Positions 18,280 through 28,139 of a stretch of 64,000 nucleotides of DNA are shown here, piece after piece. The notes under the pieces are model-generated. The model saw only the letters and a program-made list of their open reading frames with translations, was not told the origin of the DNA and made no database searches. The stretch comes from Phormidesmis priestleyi ULC007 (lineage in GTDB: Bacteria; Cyanobacteriota; Cyanobacteriia; Leptolyngbyales; Leptolyngbyaceae), in NCBI RefSeq assembly GCF_001895925.1, contig NZ_MPPI01000019.1, forward strand, positions 1 to 64,000. Reading direction: 5' to 3'. The number at the start of each line of letters is the position of its first letter. The first letter of the stretch is position 1. The position numbers and the translations under genes are program-made.

Positions 18280-19643
18280 TCGAGCGTTCTGACCGTTAAA
18301 ACCTGGGGTGGCGTAGAGTCGGGCGGATAGATCAAATCAACCGCTACAAGTCGTTGCTCTCCGGGTTTCATCGTCAGGGTGATTAAGGGTTCGCCTTGCT
18401 GACCGCGACGCAGCACCAGATGTACAAATCGCGTTTGCGGCAACCCGGCATCATCGTTATAGCGAATTCTGACCGTTCCTCTAAAGAAGACTTGACGAGC
18501 AGGTGGCTCAAAAAATCGCAGTCCTTGTTTTGTGTCTTCTCGCTTCAGTGGGTTTTCTAGGGCGATCGTCACTACCTGATTTTGGTTGGTAAAATTTCGC
18601 AACGGCATCGACAAGTTATATTCGATCCCGTAGTTTCCGTGAGCTTCATAAGCCGTGTCGGGGTAACGCTTGAGTAGTTTAGCGTTTTGATTTTGTCCCG
18701 TGCCCATCGTGCCCCGATAAAGCAAACTTAGCCCATAAGAAAATGCTTGACCCGGTTGAGGAATGGCGAGGCGATCGTTGCCCACATCGACCAATCGTCC
18801 TGACCACTGAGAACCCTGCGCGACTCCGGCAACTCGCCCATAGGCAAACGCTTCATTAGATTGAGTGATGGGCGTAGCCGCTTTGTCGCGAGGTTGCGCT
18901 AAGTCGCCTTGATCCAGCAAAGTTTGCCATTCTTCTAGCGTAGGCTCCCGTTCGCTGCCATCTGGGTTTGGTTTAGCAAACATTCCTAAGCTGGCAACGT
19001 AGACTTTGCCAGTGCTGTGAAGGCGCATCAGCGTCGATCGACCATTCAGCGGCGGCGTTAAAGTCTTCACTGGAATCGGGAGATTCATCAACAATCGGCT
19101 TTCGCCAGGCGGAATCACAATCTGAGGCGGAAAGAGCGATTGACGCTGCCCTCTCAACACTTCGCCAACTGCCCGACCGCCCGGCCCAGCAAACACCTTT
19201 CCCGTAGCGTTATCGAGATAAGAGGGCAGATCCACAAAGGGAGCATCGGGCTGGCTGACATAACTAGCGGCGTTCAAAATGTCTAAAGTGACCGCCGTTT
19301 GACCAGGATTGTGGACGATCACACCCAGATAGAGCGTTCTTAAATCTTGTGGGGTTAAAGCTTTAGCAATGTGATGGGCAAAGAGATCAAAGCGTCCTTC
19401 AAAGGCTTGATTGAGATGAGCAGCAGGCACTCGCTTGCCCGTTGGGGGAAAGGTTGAAAGCAGAATCCCTTCTGTCTGCACCACTTCGGGACTGTTGCTA
19501 TTAAAGACCAAAACTGAATCAAGTTGACCTGGGAGCGATCGCACTTCTTGAGGCTTGATAATTTCTTGAGGAGGCAGAATCGGAGTTGCTTGCGCCAAAG
19601 TCAAAATCGGTAAAAATGACAACATTATCGAGCGTAGGATCAT
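18267..19643 (-). CDS. DUF3370 protein, exported
   Basis: 458 residues. A signal peptide (MILRSIMLSFLPILTLAQA) is followed by QEIIKPQEVRSLPGQLDSVLVFNSN, the characteristic start of cyanobacterial DUF3370 proteins. Then beta-rich sequence to the end. The family is cell-envelope associated in cyanobacteria, with unknown function. The 3' end overlaps the convergent upstream gene by 13 bp. Confidence 0.88.
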   Translation of the reverse strand: MILRSIMLSFLPILTLAQATPILPPQEIIKPQEVRSLPGQLDSVLVFNSNSPEVVQTEGILLSTFPPTGKRVPAAHLNQAFEGRFDLFAHHIAKALTPQDLRTLYLGVIVHNPGQTAVTLDILNAASYVSQPDAPFVDLPSYLDNATGKVFAGPGGRAVGEVLRGQRQSLFPPQIVIPPGESRLLMNLPIPVKTLTPPLNGRSTLMRLHSTGKVYVASLGMFAKPNPDGSEREPTLEEWQTLLDQGDLAQPRDKAATPITQSNEAFAYGRVAGVAQGSQWSGRLVDVGNDRLAIPQPGQAFSYGLSLLYRGTMGTGQNQNAKLLKRYPDTAYEAHGNYGIEYNLSMPLRNFTNQNQVVTIALENPLKREDTKQGLRFFEPPARQVFFRGTVRIRYNDDAGLPQTRFVHLVLRRGQQGEPLITLTMKPGEQRLVAVDLIYPPDSTPPQVLTVRTLDQAR

Positions 19644-19896
19644 TAAATTTGTGAGAGGGTCTGATCATATCCCTTGTTGAGACGGGTTTTGCGAGTTCTT
19701 AGTTTCGGTGATGTTGGTGAATTTGCTAGCCAGCAGATCAGGTTAATCATGCGATTATGCCACTGCTCAGGTATTTATCAAAACTTCACGCTTAACTGTC
19801 ACACTTGTGCCGGAGCTTTATCTGAATTGAGTGATGTTTGAACCATAGCGTTTCTGATCTACTCATGTTCAAGATACTGATTGGCATTTCTGTCTC

Positions 19897-19998
19897 GATC
19901 GCATCCGGGCTTTTCATCACACAAATCGCGGCATTTTCTAACACCTCTCGACTCGGATTCATCGTGATCACGGTTGCACCCGTCAAAAGCCTGTCCAT
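19897..19998 (-). pseudogene. Remnant of an amidohydrolase N-terminus
   Basis: The minus strand from ATG 19998 reads MDRLLTGATVITMNPSREVL then ENAAICV, the typical first strand and turn of TRZ/ATZ-type amidohydrolases (cytosine or guanine deaminase relatives). After about 30 codons the similarity stops, and the frame runs on without family features to 19792. The metal-binding HxH and the rest of the enzyme are absent. The rest of the gene-free stretch 19644-20246 shows nothing I can name. Confidence 0.6.
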
Positions 19999-20246
19999 TC
20001 CTCACACCTTGGCGAAATGATTCAGACAATCATACCGAGTTTGGGTGAGAGCATTCGTAGACGGTGAGGCAGAATTGGGAGATTTGTTGTTGAAACAACC
20101 ATGAGTTAGAGGATGTTGCGTCTCAAAGCGGCAGTAACAGACGAGAGGAACTGGATACGATTATTCTTACATATTGGTAATAGTTGAGACTAAGTGGGAA
20201 ACATAACATAGTCACCAAACTTTTGAGCCACATAAGACAAGGCAAT

Positions 20247-20645
20247 ATGTTGAAATTTCTGCGTCTAGCTATCTCTACACTTCTTCCTATCGGTATCGTG
20301 TCTTTTGCCTCGCCAAGTCTTGCTGAAGGGCACTTCCTAATTTTTGGTGGACGAGGACACAACGTCTTCTTAGGCTGCATCACCTGTGGCGAATATGATC
20401 AAGGCTCCATAAACAATCAGTTCAACGACGAAGGAAGCCAGTTTGGGAAAAGAAGCATTTTTAATCAGTTCAGTGATTATGGTTCCCAATTTTCAGACTA
20501 CAGTGCTTGCAATCCCAGAGCCAACTATCCACCGATTGTAGTAGACGAAGATGGTATTTTTTATGGGTATCTCAATGTAAATTCGCGTCGTTACTCCATT
20601 TCAATTCCCCAGCTTTCTGGTTTCACAGCAGGAGTTTGCAGGTAG
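20247..20645 (+). CDS. Exported protein with NQF-SDYGSQF repeats
   Basis: 132 residues from ATG 20247 (AAGG upstream). Signal peptide MLKFLRLAISTLLPIGIVSFASPSLA. The mature part has three imperfect repeats of the form I-N-Q-F-x-D-x-GSQF (INNQFNDEGSQFG, IFNQFSDYGSQFSDYS) ending in SACNPRANYPPIVVDEDG and FYGYLNVN. Two Cys pairs may form disulfides. I have seen this repeat type in secreted bacterial proteins but know no function. The next gene starts 13 bp downstream. Confidence 0.72.
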   Translation: MLKFLRLAISTLLPIGIVSFASPSLAEGHFLIFGGRGHNVFLGCITCGEYDQGSINNQFNDEGSQFGKRSIFNQFSDYGSQFSDYSACNPRANYPPIVVDEDGIFYGYLNVNSRRYSISIPQLSGFTAGVCR

Positions 20646-20658
20646 AAATAAGCTAACT

Positions 20659-21120
20659 ATGGACATCAACAAGTACTATGCGATTCTTGAGGTTCAACCA
20701 AATGCATCGCTTGAAGAGGTAAAGCAAAGTTATAAGGAATTGGCACAAGTTTGGCACCCGGATCGCTATTCCTATAACGTTCGGCTACAACAAAAAGCTC
20801 AAGCGAAATTCAAGGAAATTAATGAGGCTCACGAGCAACTTGTCAAGTTTTATGAAACTAACACTACCCATCAGGCTAAAGCTCAATCTGCCCAAGTTAA
20901 AAATCCAAGGACATCAGATGAGGAATTCATTGTTGAACTCGATAATCACGTAAAAAATTCTAACAATTCCACTTCTGATCCCTCATCTGAAGCCTCAGTG
21001 TGGTTAGGCCTACTAGTTTTTTGGGTGCTATTCATACTGGCAATCAAGTTTCCCATTTTGATCGTAGTAGCCATTTACTTGGGTGTTTACTTCTTCAACC
21101 AAGCTGAAAACAAGAAGTAA
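20659..21120 (+). CDS. J-domain protein with C-terminal membrane segment
   Basis: 153 residues. Residues 1-65 form a J domain: YYAILEVQPNASLEEVKQSYKELAQVWHPDRYS with the HPD motif that stimulates DnaK ATPase. A polar linker of about 50 residues follows, then two close hydrophobic segments (WLGLLVFWVLFILAIKF, LIVVAIYLGVYFF) at the end. It would place the J domain at a membrane. It is 13 bp downstream of the exported repeat protein and probably in one transcript with it. Confidence 0.87.
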   Translation: MDINKYYAILEVQPNASLEEVKQSYKELAQVWHPDRYSYNVRLQQKAQAKFKEINEAHEQLVKFYETNTTHQAKAQSAQVKNPRTSDEEFIVELDNHVKNSNNSTSDPSSEASVWLGLLVFWVLFILAIKFPILIVVAIYLGVYFFNQAENKK

Positions 21121-21290
21121 GCTTTTCTTTCCTGAGTTCCCAACTCCAAAAACTCTTGAGGTTTCTGTCGCAGTTTCTAAAGTGAGTCTGAGAGCTTCAC
21201 AACATGAATCGCTCAACTCCTACGACTCAACTCTTCCCATTCGGACGCTGAACGATCGTTTCCATCACTCTGCGCCGATCGCTCCCATTG

Positions 21291-21779
21291 ATGCCGACAA
21301 GCCTCACTCAACCTGCATCGGCAGCTTCAGACTATGGATGCTATATGCAGACTGGCTCAAAGCGAATCCTTGATTTAACCCGATCGGTCTGCGGGTTCAA
21401 CGCTCAACAAGCCGCTAAAGACTACACAAAAGATACCGCTTATCTCAAAGCAGTCAGAAAGATGTTGCAGCAAAATCCTTATGGCAGCAGTTCGGTTAAA
21501 AATTTGGTTGAAGCGAACCCAGAGGTATTAACCAGTGCCGCTAGAGACTATTGTCAAGCTCGGCAAAGTGGAAAGTCTGACAACGAAATCATGGAAACCA
21601 CTTACCGAAATGCAATGGATTCTACTGGAATGGCAATGGAGACTTATAGCCCTAGGAACCGCCGGGAAGCAGAACGGCTTCAGAAACAAATAGAAGTTGC
21701 TGTTATTCCCACTCAGCTTGCGATGTCACTGGCTTCACAACATTACTGTCCTCAAGTGAGCCGTCGATCGCTGCGGTGA
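21291..21779 (+). CDS. Hypothetical protein, apparently missing its signal peptide
   Basis: 162 residues from ATG 21291 (an adjacent TTG at 21288 is possible). After TQPASAASDYGCYMQTGSKRILDLTRSVCGF the protein is helical with four Cys, as in small exported proteins. PASAA looks like the end of a cleaved signal peptide, but the hydrophobic core is missing. An in-frame TGA at 21249 blocks the frame from an upstream ATG at 21204. The 5' end may therefore be damaged. No family recognised. Confidence 0.6.
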   Translation: MPTSLTQPASAASDYGCYMQTGSKRILDLTRSVCGFNAQQAAKDYTKDTAYLKAVRKMLQQNPYGSSSVKNLVEANPEVLTSAARDYCQARQSGKSDNEIMETTYRNAMDSTGMAMETYSPRNRREAERLQKQIEVAVIPTQLAMSLASQHYCPQVSRRSLR

Positions 21780-21787
21780 TTGTCCAT

Positions 21788-21963
21788 TAGACCTCCTGCA
21801 TGAATAAAATTCTCGATATAAGCTCTCTCAGATCTTGCTCCGTTTAGGTCGGCTTGTGCCCCCTAAATCCCCCATTCTGGGGGACTTTGAGAAGACTTGC
21901 GGTTTCAAAGTCCCCCAGAATGGGGGATTTAGGGGGCGTTCCCGGATTTGTGCAGGAGGTCTA
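21788..21963. repeat. Inverted-repeat element with TAGACCTCCTGCA termini
   Basis: 176 bp with perfect 13-bp terminal repeats TAGACCTCCTGCA / TGCAGGAGGTCTA. Inside (about 21858-21937) lies the same CCCCCTAAAT/ATTTAGGGGG palindrome as in the MITE-like family, here without the AACGTCAGTTCGAC ends. A single end of the same type (TGCAGGAAGTCTA) occurs at 25638-25650. Confidence 0.75.
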
Positions 21964-22022
21964 TGAGTCCCGTTTCACCTCACACTCTGTAGTAGGCTTA
22001 GAAACGGGAACTCTGGTGTGAT

Positions 22023-23444
22023 ATGACTCCTTCTCCAGCCCTTAATAAAGTGCCTCGTCGCAAAAATCTTTGGTTTGAGCGGGTGATGGCGATCGTGGCC
22101 ACCGCCAATCTAGGACTCGTCGCCTTTGACCTGACCTATGTGCAATGGCGCGATTTTTGGTTTCGTCATGTGCCCGTCGTGACGCAGTGGTACGACCCGA
22201 TTAAGGGCATCGAACCTCATCGTGACACGACGCAATATCTGCAAGCCGTCGATGCCTTAAAGCAAGAACTACAGCAGGGTGGATTGCAAAATCCGCAAGT
22301 GGCACAACGGCTGCAAGAGTTGCGCGATCGCAGCACCGAGATGATTGAAACTAACCCGTTTGCAGTGGCTAATAAGAGCGGCGCACTAGAGAAGATCAAA
22401 AATCGGATGCGAGATCAGATTTTTGGGCAACGCCGCAACGAATCAGCGCGTCAGGCGTTTAATCAGTTTTGGAGTGAAACCTATCTTCAGCAAAAGGGCG
22501 TTGATCGCGAACTGCAATTTTTCGATCGTGAGATCCGTCCCTTAATTGCCGTCAATTATTATCGAACGATCGGAGAGAATGGCGAATTTACCGATTATTT
22601 TTGGCAACTCGATCTGCCGTTTGTCATCCTCTTTGGGCTGGAATTTTTAGCGCGAACGTTTTATATCAGTCGCAAATATAAGAGTCTGAGTTGGCTCGAT
22701 GCCATGCTGTGGCGCTGGTATGACGTGTTTTTGCTCTTACCTTTCTGGCGTTGGCTGCGAACCATTCCGGTAGCAATGCGGTTAGAACAAGCCGGGTTTG
22801 TGAGCTGGGAGCGAGTTCGCGCTCAGACCAGTCAAGGGCTGATTTCTAACATTTCAGAAGAACTTGCAGAGGCGGTCGTGGTGCAGGTGATTGATCGAGT
22901 GCAGCGATCGATCGATCGGGGAGAATTTTCCCGATGGATGGCTCATACCAAGTCTCGCCCTTATCTTGATCTCAATCAGCGCGATGAGATTCAAGAACTC
23001 ACAAGCCATGCGATCAAGATAACAGTTTACAAAGTGCTGCCTAGAATTAAGCCTGATTTAGAGGCGCTATTGCGGCACAACGTCGAAGCCATTCTCAATC
23101 AATCTCCGGCTTATCAAGGGCTAAAAGCGATGCCTCTGATCGGTGATTTGCCTCGACAAATCAATGAGCGGTTAGTTACTGATGTGACCGAAGGCGCTTA
23201 TAGTGCGATCCTAACGGTGTTAGAAGATAAAGCGGGCGTAGAGTTGATCAATAAGTTGGTCAAAAATTTTGGTCAGGCGTTAATGAGTGAGATCGGAGAT
23301 CAGCGATCGCTCCAAGAAGTGCAATCGTTGATCAGTGATTTGCTAGAGGAAGTCAAGGTCAACTATGTGCGCCGTTTGTCGAGTGAAGATGTTGAAGGAG
23401 TTTTAGAAGAAGCGAGACAGATTCGGCGGCTTGATAAACGGTAG
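22023..23444 (+). CDS. Conserved membrane protein, 473 aa
   Basis: Not assigned to a named family. One N-terminal hydrophobic segment (VMAIVATANLGLVAFDLTYV), a helical soluble stretch with Gln/Leu/Arg heptads (QYLQAVDALKQELQQGG...), then two or three membrane segments (QLDLPFVILFGLEFLARTFYI, LWRWYDVFLLLPFWRWLRTIP), and a ~230-residue helical C-terminal domain. The order resembles voltage-sensor-like ion-transport membrane proteins, but no selectivity filter is visible. Intact, ordinary codon use. Confidence 0.72.
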   Translation: MTPSPALNKVPRRKNLWFERVMAIVATANLGLVAFDLTYVQWRDFWFRHVPVVTQWYDPIKGIEPHRDTTQYLQAVDALKQELQQGGLQNPQVAQRLQELRDRSTEMIETNPFAVANKSGALEKIKNRMRDQIFGQRRNESARQAFNQFWSETYLQQKGVDRELQFFDREIRPLIAVNYYRTIGENGEFTDYFWQLDLPFVILFGLEFLARTFYISRKYKSLSWLDAMLWRWYDVFLLLPFWRWLRTIPVAMRLEQAGFVSWERVRAQTSQGLISNISEELAEAVVVQVIDRVQRSIDRGEFSRWMAHTKSRPYLDLNQRDEIQELTSHAIKITVYKVLPRIKPDLEALLRHNVEAILNQSPAYQGLKAMPLIGDLPRQINERLVTDVTEGAYSAILTVLEDKAGVELINKLVKNFGQALMSEIGDQRSLQEVQSLISDLLEEVKVNYVRRLSSEDVEGVLEEARQIRRLDKR

Positions 23445-23501
23445 GCGAGGGCAAATCAATTAGGATTGTGAATTGAATAATATTCGTTATTGGCAAAGTC
23501 A

Positions 23502-23525
23502 ATGGGCACGGCAGTGCCATGCCCG
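23502..23525. repeat. Short palindrome, GGCATGGCACTGCCGTGCC family, copy 1
   Basis: ATGGGCACGGCAGTGCCATGCCC, a near-perfect hairpin just after the fumC stop (minus strand); it may also act as a terminator. Related copies lie at 37777, 56755 and 59661, each with similar flanks ending in a TTGCA-x-TAAC motif. Confidence 0.7.
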
Positions 23526-23545
23526 TACGCAATGATTCACGATTC

Positions 23546-24952
23546 TTAGGGACTGATCATTCGCTCTGGGCGCACGATCGCGTCAAATTCTTCGCTTGTC
23601 AAATAGCCCAATGCAACACAACTCTCTCGCAGGGTTGTATTGTCCTGATAGGCTTTTTTGGCAACTTGAGCCGCCCGATCGTAGCCAATTTTTGGATTCA
23701 ATGCCGTCACTAACATTAATGAGTCATTGAGAAAATAGTCAATGCGATCGCGATTCGGTTCAATGCCAACGACCATGTGATCAGTAAAAGAGCAACACGC
23801 ATCAGAGAGCAACCGCATCGAATGTAAAAGATTGTGAATGAGAACGGGTTTAAATACGTTTAATTCAAAGTTTCCTTGACTTCCGGCAAACCCGATCGCA
23901 GCATCATTGCCCATGACTTGCACACACACCATCGTCATCGCCTCACACTGCGTTGGATTCACCTTTCCCGGCATGATTGAAGATCCAGGTTCATTAGCAG
24001 GAAGCGTTAATTCCCCCAATCCGCAGCGCGGGCCAGAACCCATCCAGCGCAAATCATTGGCAATTTTCATCAGCGCACAAGCCAGCGTTTTAAGTGCGCC
24101 ACTGGTTGCCACGATCGCGTCATGGGCGGCTAATGCTGCAAATTTATTGGGCGCACTGACAAACGGTAGCCCCGTCAGGTTTGCGATCTCTGCGGCGGCT
24201 CGGTCTGCAAATTCAGGGTGGGTGTTGAGTCCGGTGCCCACGGCTGTGCCGCCGATCGCTAATTCATAAAGTCCTGGTAGCGTCGCTTGAAGGCGCTGCA
24301 ACCCCTGATCAAGTTGAGTCACATAGCCAGAGAATTCCTGACCTAACGTGAGTGGAACAGCATCCATCAAATGAGTGCGACCAATTTTAATGATGTCTTC
24401 AAATTCTTTTGATTTAATTGATAATGCATCTCGCAGCTTTGTCATCATCGGAATTAATCGCTGATGAATCACTTCGGCGGATGCAATATGCATCGCGGTT
24501 GGAAACGTATCATTAGATGACTGAGACATATTAACGTGATCGTTAGGATGAATCGGAGTTTTACTTCCTAATATGCCGTTTGCCATCTCGATCGCTCGAT
24601 TAGAAATCACCTCATTGGCATTCATATTGGTCTGAGTGCCGCTTCCGGTCTGCCACACACTCAACGGAAAGTGATCATCTAGTTTTCCCGCAATCACTTC
24701 ATCAGATGCCCGAATCACGAGTTGAGCCTGCTCGTCTGGCAGTTTGCCCAATGCCTGATTGACCGTGACGGCGGCTCGTTTGAGAATGCCAAATGCCCGA
24801 ATCAATTCTCGCGGCATCGTGTCGTGCCCGATCGCAAAATAGATCAGAGATCGCTGCGTCTGTGCGCCCCAATAGCGATCGTTTTGAACGGCGATCGCGC
24901 CCATGCTATCTGTTTCAATCCGAGTTTCACCAGCCATTAGTTCATCGTTCAC
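23546..24952 (-). CDS. fumC: Class II fumarate hydratase
   Basis: 468 residues from a GTG at 24952 (GAGGA upstream); an ATG five codons later is the alternative. Interconverts fumarate and malate in the cyanobacterial TCA route. Signature [15 protein letters not shown], substrate loops [17 protein letters not shown] and [19 protein letters not shown], and the catalytic His in [17 protein letters not shown] are all present. Normal length for FumC and no missing motif. Confidence 0.97.
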   Translation of the reverse strand: MNDELMAGETRIETDSMGAIAVQNDRYWGAQTQRSLIYFAIGHDTMPRELIRAFGILKRAAVTVNQALGKLPDEQAQLVIRASDEVIAGKLDDHFPLSVWQTGSGTQTNMNANEVISNRAIEMANGILGSKTPIHPNDHVNMSQSSNDTFPTAMHIASAEVIHQRLIPMMTKLRDALSIKSKEFEDIIKIGRTHLMDAVPLTLGQEFSGYVTQLDQGLQRLQATLPGLYELAIGGTAVGTGLNTHPEFADRAAAEIANLTGLPFVSAPNKFAALAAHDAIVATSGALKTLACALMKIANDLRWMGSGPRCGLGELTLPANEPGSSIMPGKVNPTQCEAMTMVCVQVMGNDAAIGFAGSQGNFELNVFKPVLIHNLLHSMRLLSDACCSFTDHMVVGIEPNRDRIDYFLNDSLMLVTALNPKIGYDRAAQVAKKAYQDNTTLRESCVALGYLTSEEFDAIVRPERMISP

Positions 24953-25144
24953 GCGTCATTCCTCATCCTACTGCCTTCTATTGAGATGAAGTTTCAACGT
25001 ACCCATCAGTTGAAGTGCAAAGCCTTACCCGATCGCTAAATATGCGGTCAGCTAACCAGACATGAGCTTAATTCCTGACTTTGCTTGTCGATCGTTTCAC
25101 TGGTAACTACAAGGTAATTACATTTGTTTTGCGATGATCTCACT

Positions 25145-25405
25145 ATGAGCGCAAGCATCAGGACTCGAATTGTTAAAATTGGCAACTCTCAAGGAATCCG
25201 TATTCCCAAAACTCTCTTAGAGCAAAGCGGGATTGATTCAGAAGTTGAGATCGAAGTCCAAGGCGACTAACTGACTATCCGTGCCGCATCACAATTACGT
25301 AATGGCTGGGACACAGCTTTTGCCTCAATGGCAACCCAACGCGATGACATCCTTCTGGATGAAGCAACTACAACCGATTGGGATCAAGTTGAGTGGGAGT
25401 GGTAG
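25145..25405 (+). pseudogene. MazE/AbrB-type antitoxin with an in-frame stop
   Basis: ATG 25145 reads RTRIVKIGNSQGIRIPKTLL then EQSGI, the AbrB/MazE swapped-hairpin DNA-binding fold, up to EVEIEVQGD. A TAA at 25268 (codon 42) interrupts. The same frame continues after it with LTIRAASQLRNGWDTAFASM and a Trp/Glu-rich end (VEWEW) that in MazE binds the toxin. It is therefore a one-codon nonsense mutation. No MazF-type toxin gene follows, so it is an orphan. Confidence 0.85.
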
Positions 25406-25711
25406 CCAAGCGATTTGATGTTTTTCTGATTAATCTTGATTCAGTCTTAGTGAACAAAGAATAGTGCTTGATACTTTAGCGGAGATGTTTGCTGAATGAA
25501 AGATTATTGGCATTGCTGAATGCAAGTATGAATTGCCCTTCTCACGAAGTGGGGCGAAGCCCTCGCTAACCCATAGAGCCAGAACTCTCTTGTTCCCTCT
25601 TCGTGGGGAGAGGGTGAGGGTGAGGGCGGAGTATTTATGCAGGAAGTCTAATAGCTCTCGCAAAAGCAATCAGGTGAAACTCAACCAAAATCGCTGCTAA
25701 AAACGACGAAA
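25406..25711. repeat. Gene-free stretch with dispersed repeats
   Basis: Holds a pyrimidine/purine-rich segment of the CTCACCCTCACCCTCTCCCC type (about 25590-25630, seen here as GGGGAGAGGGTGAGGGTGAGGG), preceded by AATTGCCCTTCTCACGAAG, and one TGCAGGAAGTCTA end at 25638. No gene is visible. These are typical interspersed repeats of cyanobacteria; no partner end is found upstream. Confidence 0.5.
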
Positions 25712-27238
25712 TCACCGGACAGATTTCATGCTTTCTGCTGTTTTTGTAAATTGGTCAGTAAAGATGCTCATAATTGTGCGATTTCTGATCTTGACGTTGG
25801 CACTTAGCGACATCCCTGACTGGAGGCGCACTTCTCGTCCATCCGCTATCAGCGATTGCCGCTCTAACCGAATCTTTGCCGGAAACGTGTAACTCGGCTG
25901 AATTTGAGTCGGCGGCAGCACATCTGATCCAATCCAGACGATCGTTCCCTTCACGTCACCAAATTCGTTAAAGGGAAACGAGTCGATGCGAACATCAACT
26001 GCCATCCCTGCTTTGACAAAACCAATATCGTGATTGGTAATCGACACCTTTGCAATTAGCGAATCGTCAGGCACAATCTTGAGAATGGGTTCGGCAGGTG
26101 ATGCCACAAATCCAGACGCGTGTGCTTTCAGTTCAAAGACTGTTCCACTCACCGGAGCGTTTAGCTGACTGTATTTTAGTGTTTGTTGCGACTGAGTAAT
26201 TTGGCTATCAATCTCTGAGATTTTTTTGTTGTTCTCAACAATTGCCTTTGTTAACTGGCTGTCAATTTCTGCAATCTTCTGATCGTTGTGCGCCAGTTGC
26301 GCCGTGTTGTCTTTACGATCGACTTGCAGCGTGTTTTGCACTTTCACTTGCGATTGTGCGATCGCGGCTTCAAGACGAGCTTGCTCCTCAATTAATTGAT
26401 CCACTTCCGATTGGCTAGTAGTGACTTCTTGCTGTTGCTTGAGATATTGCACTTGCGAGATTGCACCACTTTCAGCAACGGGCTTCATGTCCGTTAAGAT
26501 CTTCTGATTGAGTGCCAGCGTTTTTCTCAGTCCTCTCAACTTGACTTGAGTCTGACTAAATTGCCGCCGCAGTTGCTCGGTATCTAGACCAGCCGCGATC
26601 GCACGACTATTCAACTCTGCCTGGTTTGATTGCAATCGCTCCTGCTGTCCAGAGGTAAGCGATTCTTGAGGCAAACCATCAAGCTGAGTTCTAAATAGGT
26701 CGTTTTCTGCCACGATCGCCGCTCGACTTTTGGTTAAGCTCAGAAACTGAGGCTGAATTTTAAGTCCTGAGAGCGCGACAGTTTTGCCTTGCATTTGCGC
26801 CTCATAAAACTGATTTTCTTGTAGGAGAGCGATCCGAACTTGAGCCAGTGAATTTAGCTGTGCCTGTGGACTAGTTTGATCAAGACTTAGCAGCCGATCG
26901 CCTTTTTTGACCCGTTGCCCATCCTGAACATAAACGGCTTTGACAACGCCACTGACCGGGACTTGAACATCTTTAACTGCACCTTGCGGTTCTAGTTTGC
27001 CTTGCACCGGAATCGCTTCTTCAATTTTGGAGAAGTTTGCCCACAGCACGGCGATCGTTGCCGTTGCCATCAGCCCCCATAAAATCGCCCGTGACCACAC
27101 AGAAGTTTGTTGCAGCATTAATGGATGCTCAAACTGCGGTGACTTTAGAGGAAGCTTAGGAGCGGGGAGAGTTGCCCTTGCTGCGTCGATCGGGAGAGAA
27201 GGGGCATTGTCCGTTGGCTGTTCATTGGCTGTTGTCAT
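25712..27238 (-). CDS. HlyD-family periplasmic adaptor of a type I secretion system
   Basis: 508 residues from ATG 27238 (MTTANEQPTDNAP). One membrane anchor (AILWGLMATATIAVLWAN) is followed by a barrel/lipoyl half (VQVPVSGVVKAVYVQDGQRVKKGDRLLSL), a long coiled coil of ~220 residues, and the second lipoyl half and beta-barrel (LNAPVSGTVFELKAHASGFV). The adaptor joins an ABC exporter to the outer membrane pore. An open frame extends upstream but overlaps the ABC gene and lacks family features. It lies 20 bp after the truncated exporter. Confidence 0.93.
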   Translation of the reverse strand: MTTANEQPTDNAPSLPIDAARATLPAPKLPLKSPQFEHPLMLQQTSVWSRAILWGLMATATIAVLWANFSKIEEAIPVQGKLEPQGAVKDVQVPVSGVVKAVYVQDGQRVKKGDRLLSLDQTSPQAQLNSLAQVRIALLQENQFYEAQMQGKTVALSGLKIQPQFLSLTKSRAAIVAENDLFRTQLDGLPQESLTSGQQERLQSNQAELNSRAIAAGLDTEQLRRQFSQTQVKLRGLRKTLALNQKILTDMKPVAESGAISQVQYLKQQQEVTTSQSEVDQLIEEQARLEAAIAQSQVKVQNTLQVDRKDNTAQLAHNDQKIAEIDSQLTKAIVENNKKISEIDSQITQSQQTLKYSQLNAPVSGTVFELKAHASGFVASPAEPILKIVPDDSLIAKVSITNHDIGFVKAGMAVDVRIDSFPFNEFGDVKGTIVWIGSDVLPPTQIQPSYTFPAKIRLERQSLIADGREVRLQSGMSLSANVKIRNRTIMSIFTDQFTKTAESMKSVR

Positions 27239-27258
27239 AGTCGGGTTCCTGATTTGCG

Positions 27259-27608
27259 CTATTGTTGCGATTCTTGTTGCTGATAGAGACAGTAGTACAG
27301 CCCTTTCATATCCATTAGTTCGACGTGTGTTCCTTGTTCCGCGATCGTGCCTTTGTCCATCATCAAAATCCGATCGGCGTTGCGAATGGTGGCTAATCGG
27401 TGCGTGATGAAAAATACAGTTCGTCCTTGAAAAGCAGCCATTAGGTTTTGACAAACTTGACGTTCGCTATACAAATCTAGGGCGCTAGTGGCTTCGTCAA
27501 GGATTAGCATCCGGGGATTTTGCAGAACAGTACGCGCGATCGCAATGCGCTGTCTCTGTCCCCCTGACAGCGCCGATCCTCGTTCGCCTACTCGTGTGTT
27601 GTAGCCCT
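27259..27608 (-). pseudogene. ABC exporter (HlyB type), 5' end lost
   Basis: Only the last ~115 residues remain, starting [20 protein letters not shown], with the ABC signature LSGGQ, Walker [13 protein letters not shown] and the His switch [10 protein letters not shown], to a normal stop at 27259. The peptidase and membrane domains and Walker A are gone. The homology stops at about 27608, where transposase-related DNA begins. Together with the intact HlyD gene it marks a dead type I secretion operon. Confidence 0.88.
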
Positions 27609-28139
27609 AAGTACAGGACAAAAGCTTGCAAAAGGGGGTTAGGAAAGGGTTTCATGCAAATAGTGAGTTCACAATATGAAACCCTATGCATCAGATTACC
27701 CAATTGCGGCAGACATTGCAGCCCTTGCTAGGCTGGCATGGAGCACGAGTCGCCTTTCTGTCCTTATTTCTGGTTGCCCTGTTCCGGGTGAAGACCGTGA
27801 ACCTAGCAGAGGTGGCAACCGGGTTTGCGGGAGGTGCGAAGGCAGCCTCAAATTATAAACGCATCCAACGATTCCTGCGGTCGTTTGAGCTTAACTACGA
27901 CCAGATCGCCCAACTGGTGGTGAGACTGGTCGGGATTCCGAAGCCGTGGGTGTTGAGTGTAGACCGCACCACCTGGGAGTTGGGGTCAGTGACCATCAAC
28001 ATTCTGATGTTAGGGGTCGTGCATCAAGGGGTCGCGTTTCCTCTGTTTTGGCATCTATTAGACAAGCGGGGCAACTCGAACACGCAAGAGCGCTTTGACC
28101 AGTTGGTCGAGTTTCTGTGCGTCTTTGCACCTGAAGACA
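27609..28139 (+). mobile_element. Truncated IS4-like insertion sequence
   Basis: Begins with CTAAGTACAGGACAAAAGC, a likely left end. The transposase starts at ATG 27686 (MHQITQLRQTLQPLLGWHG). The IS4-type N-terminal part is present, including SNYKRIQRFLR and the first catalytic Asp in VLSVDRTTWELG. Similarity ends at VEFLCVFAPEDI (about 28139), before the second Asp and the YREK-type Glu. The 3' half and right end are absent; the reading frame runs directly into RTX-protein sequence. Confidence 0.8.

Noticed and set aside
19838-20020. A 60-residue plus-strand protein with a hydrophobic segment
   Set aside because: It is antisense to the amidohydrolase fossil and has no ribosome binding site or neighbours supporting it.
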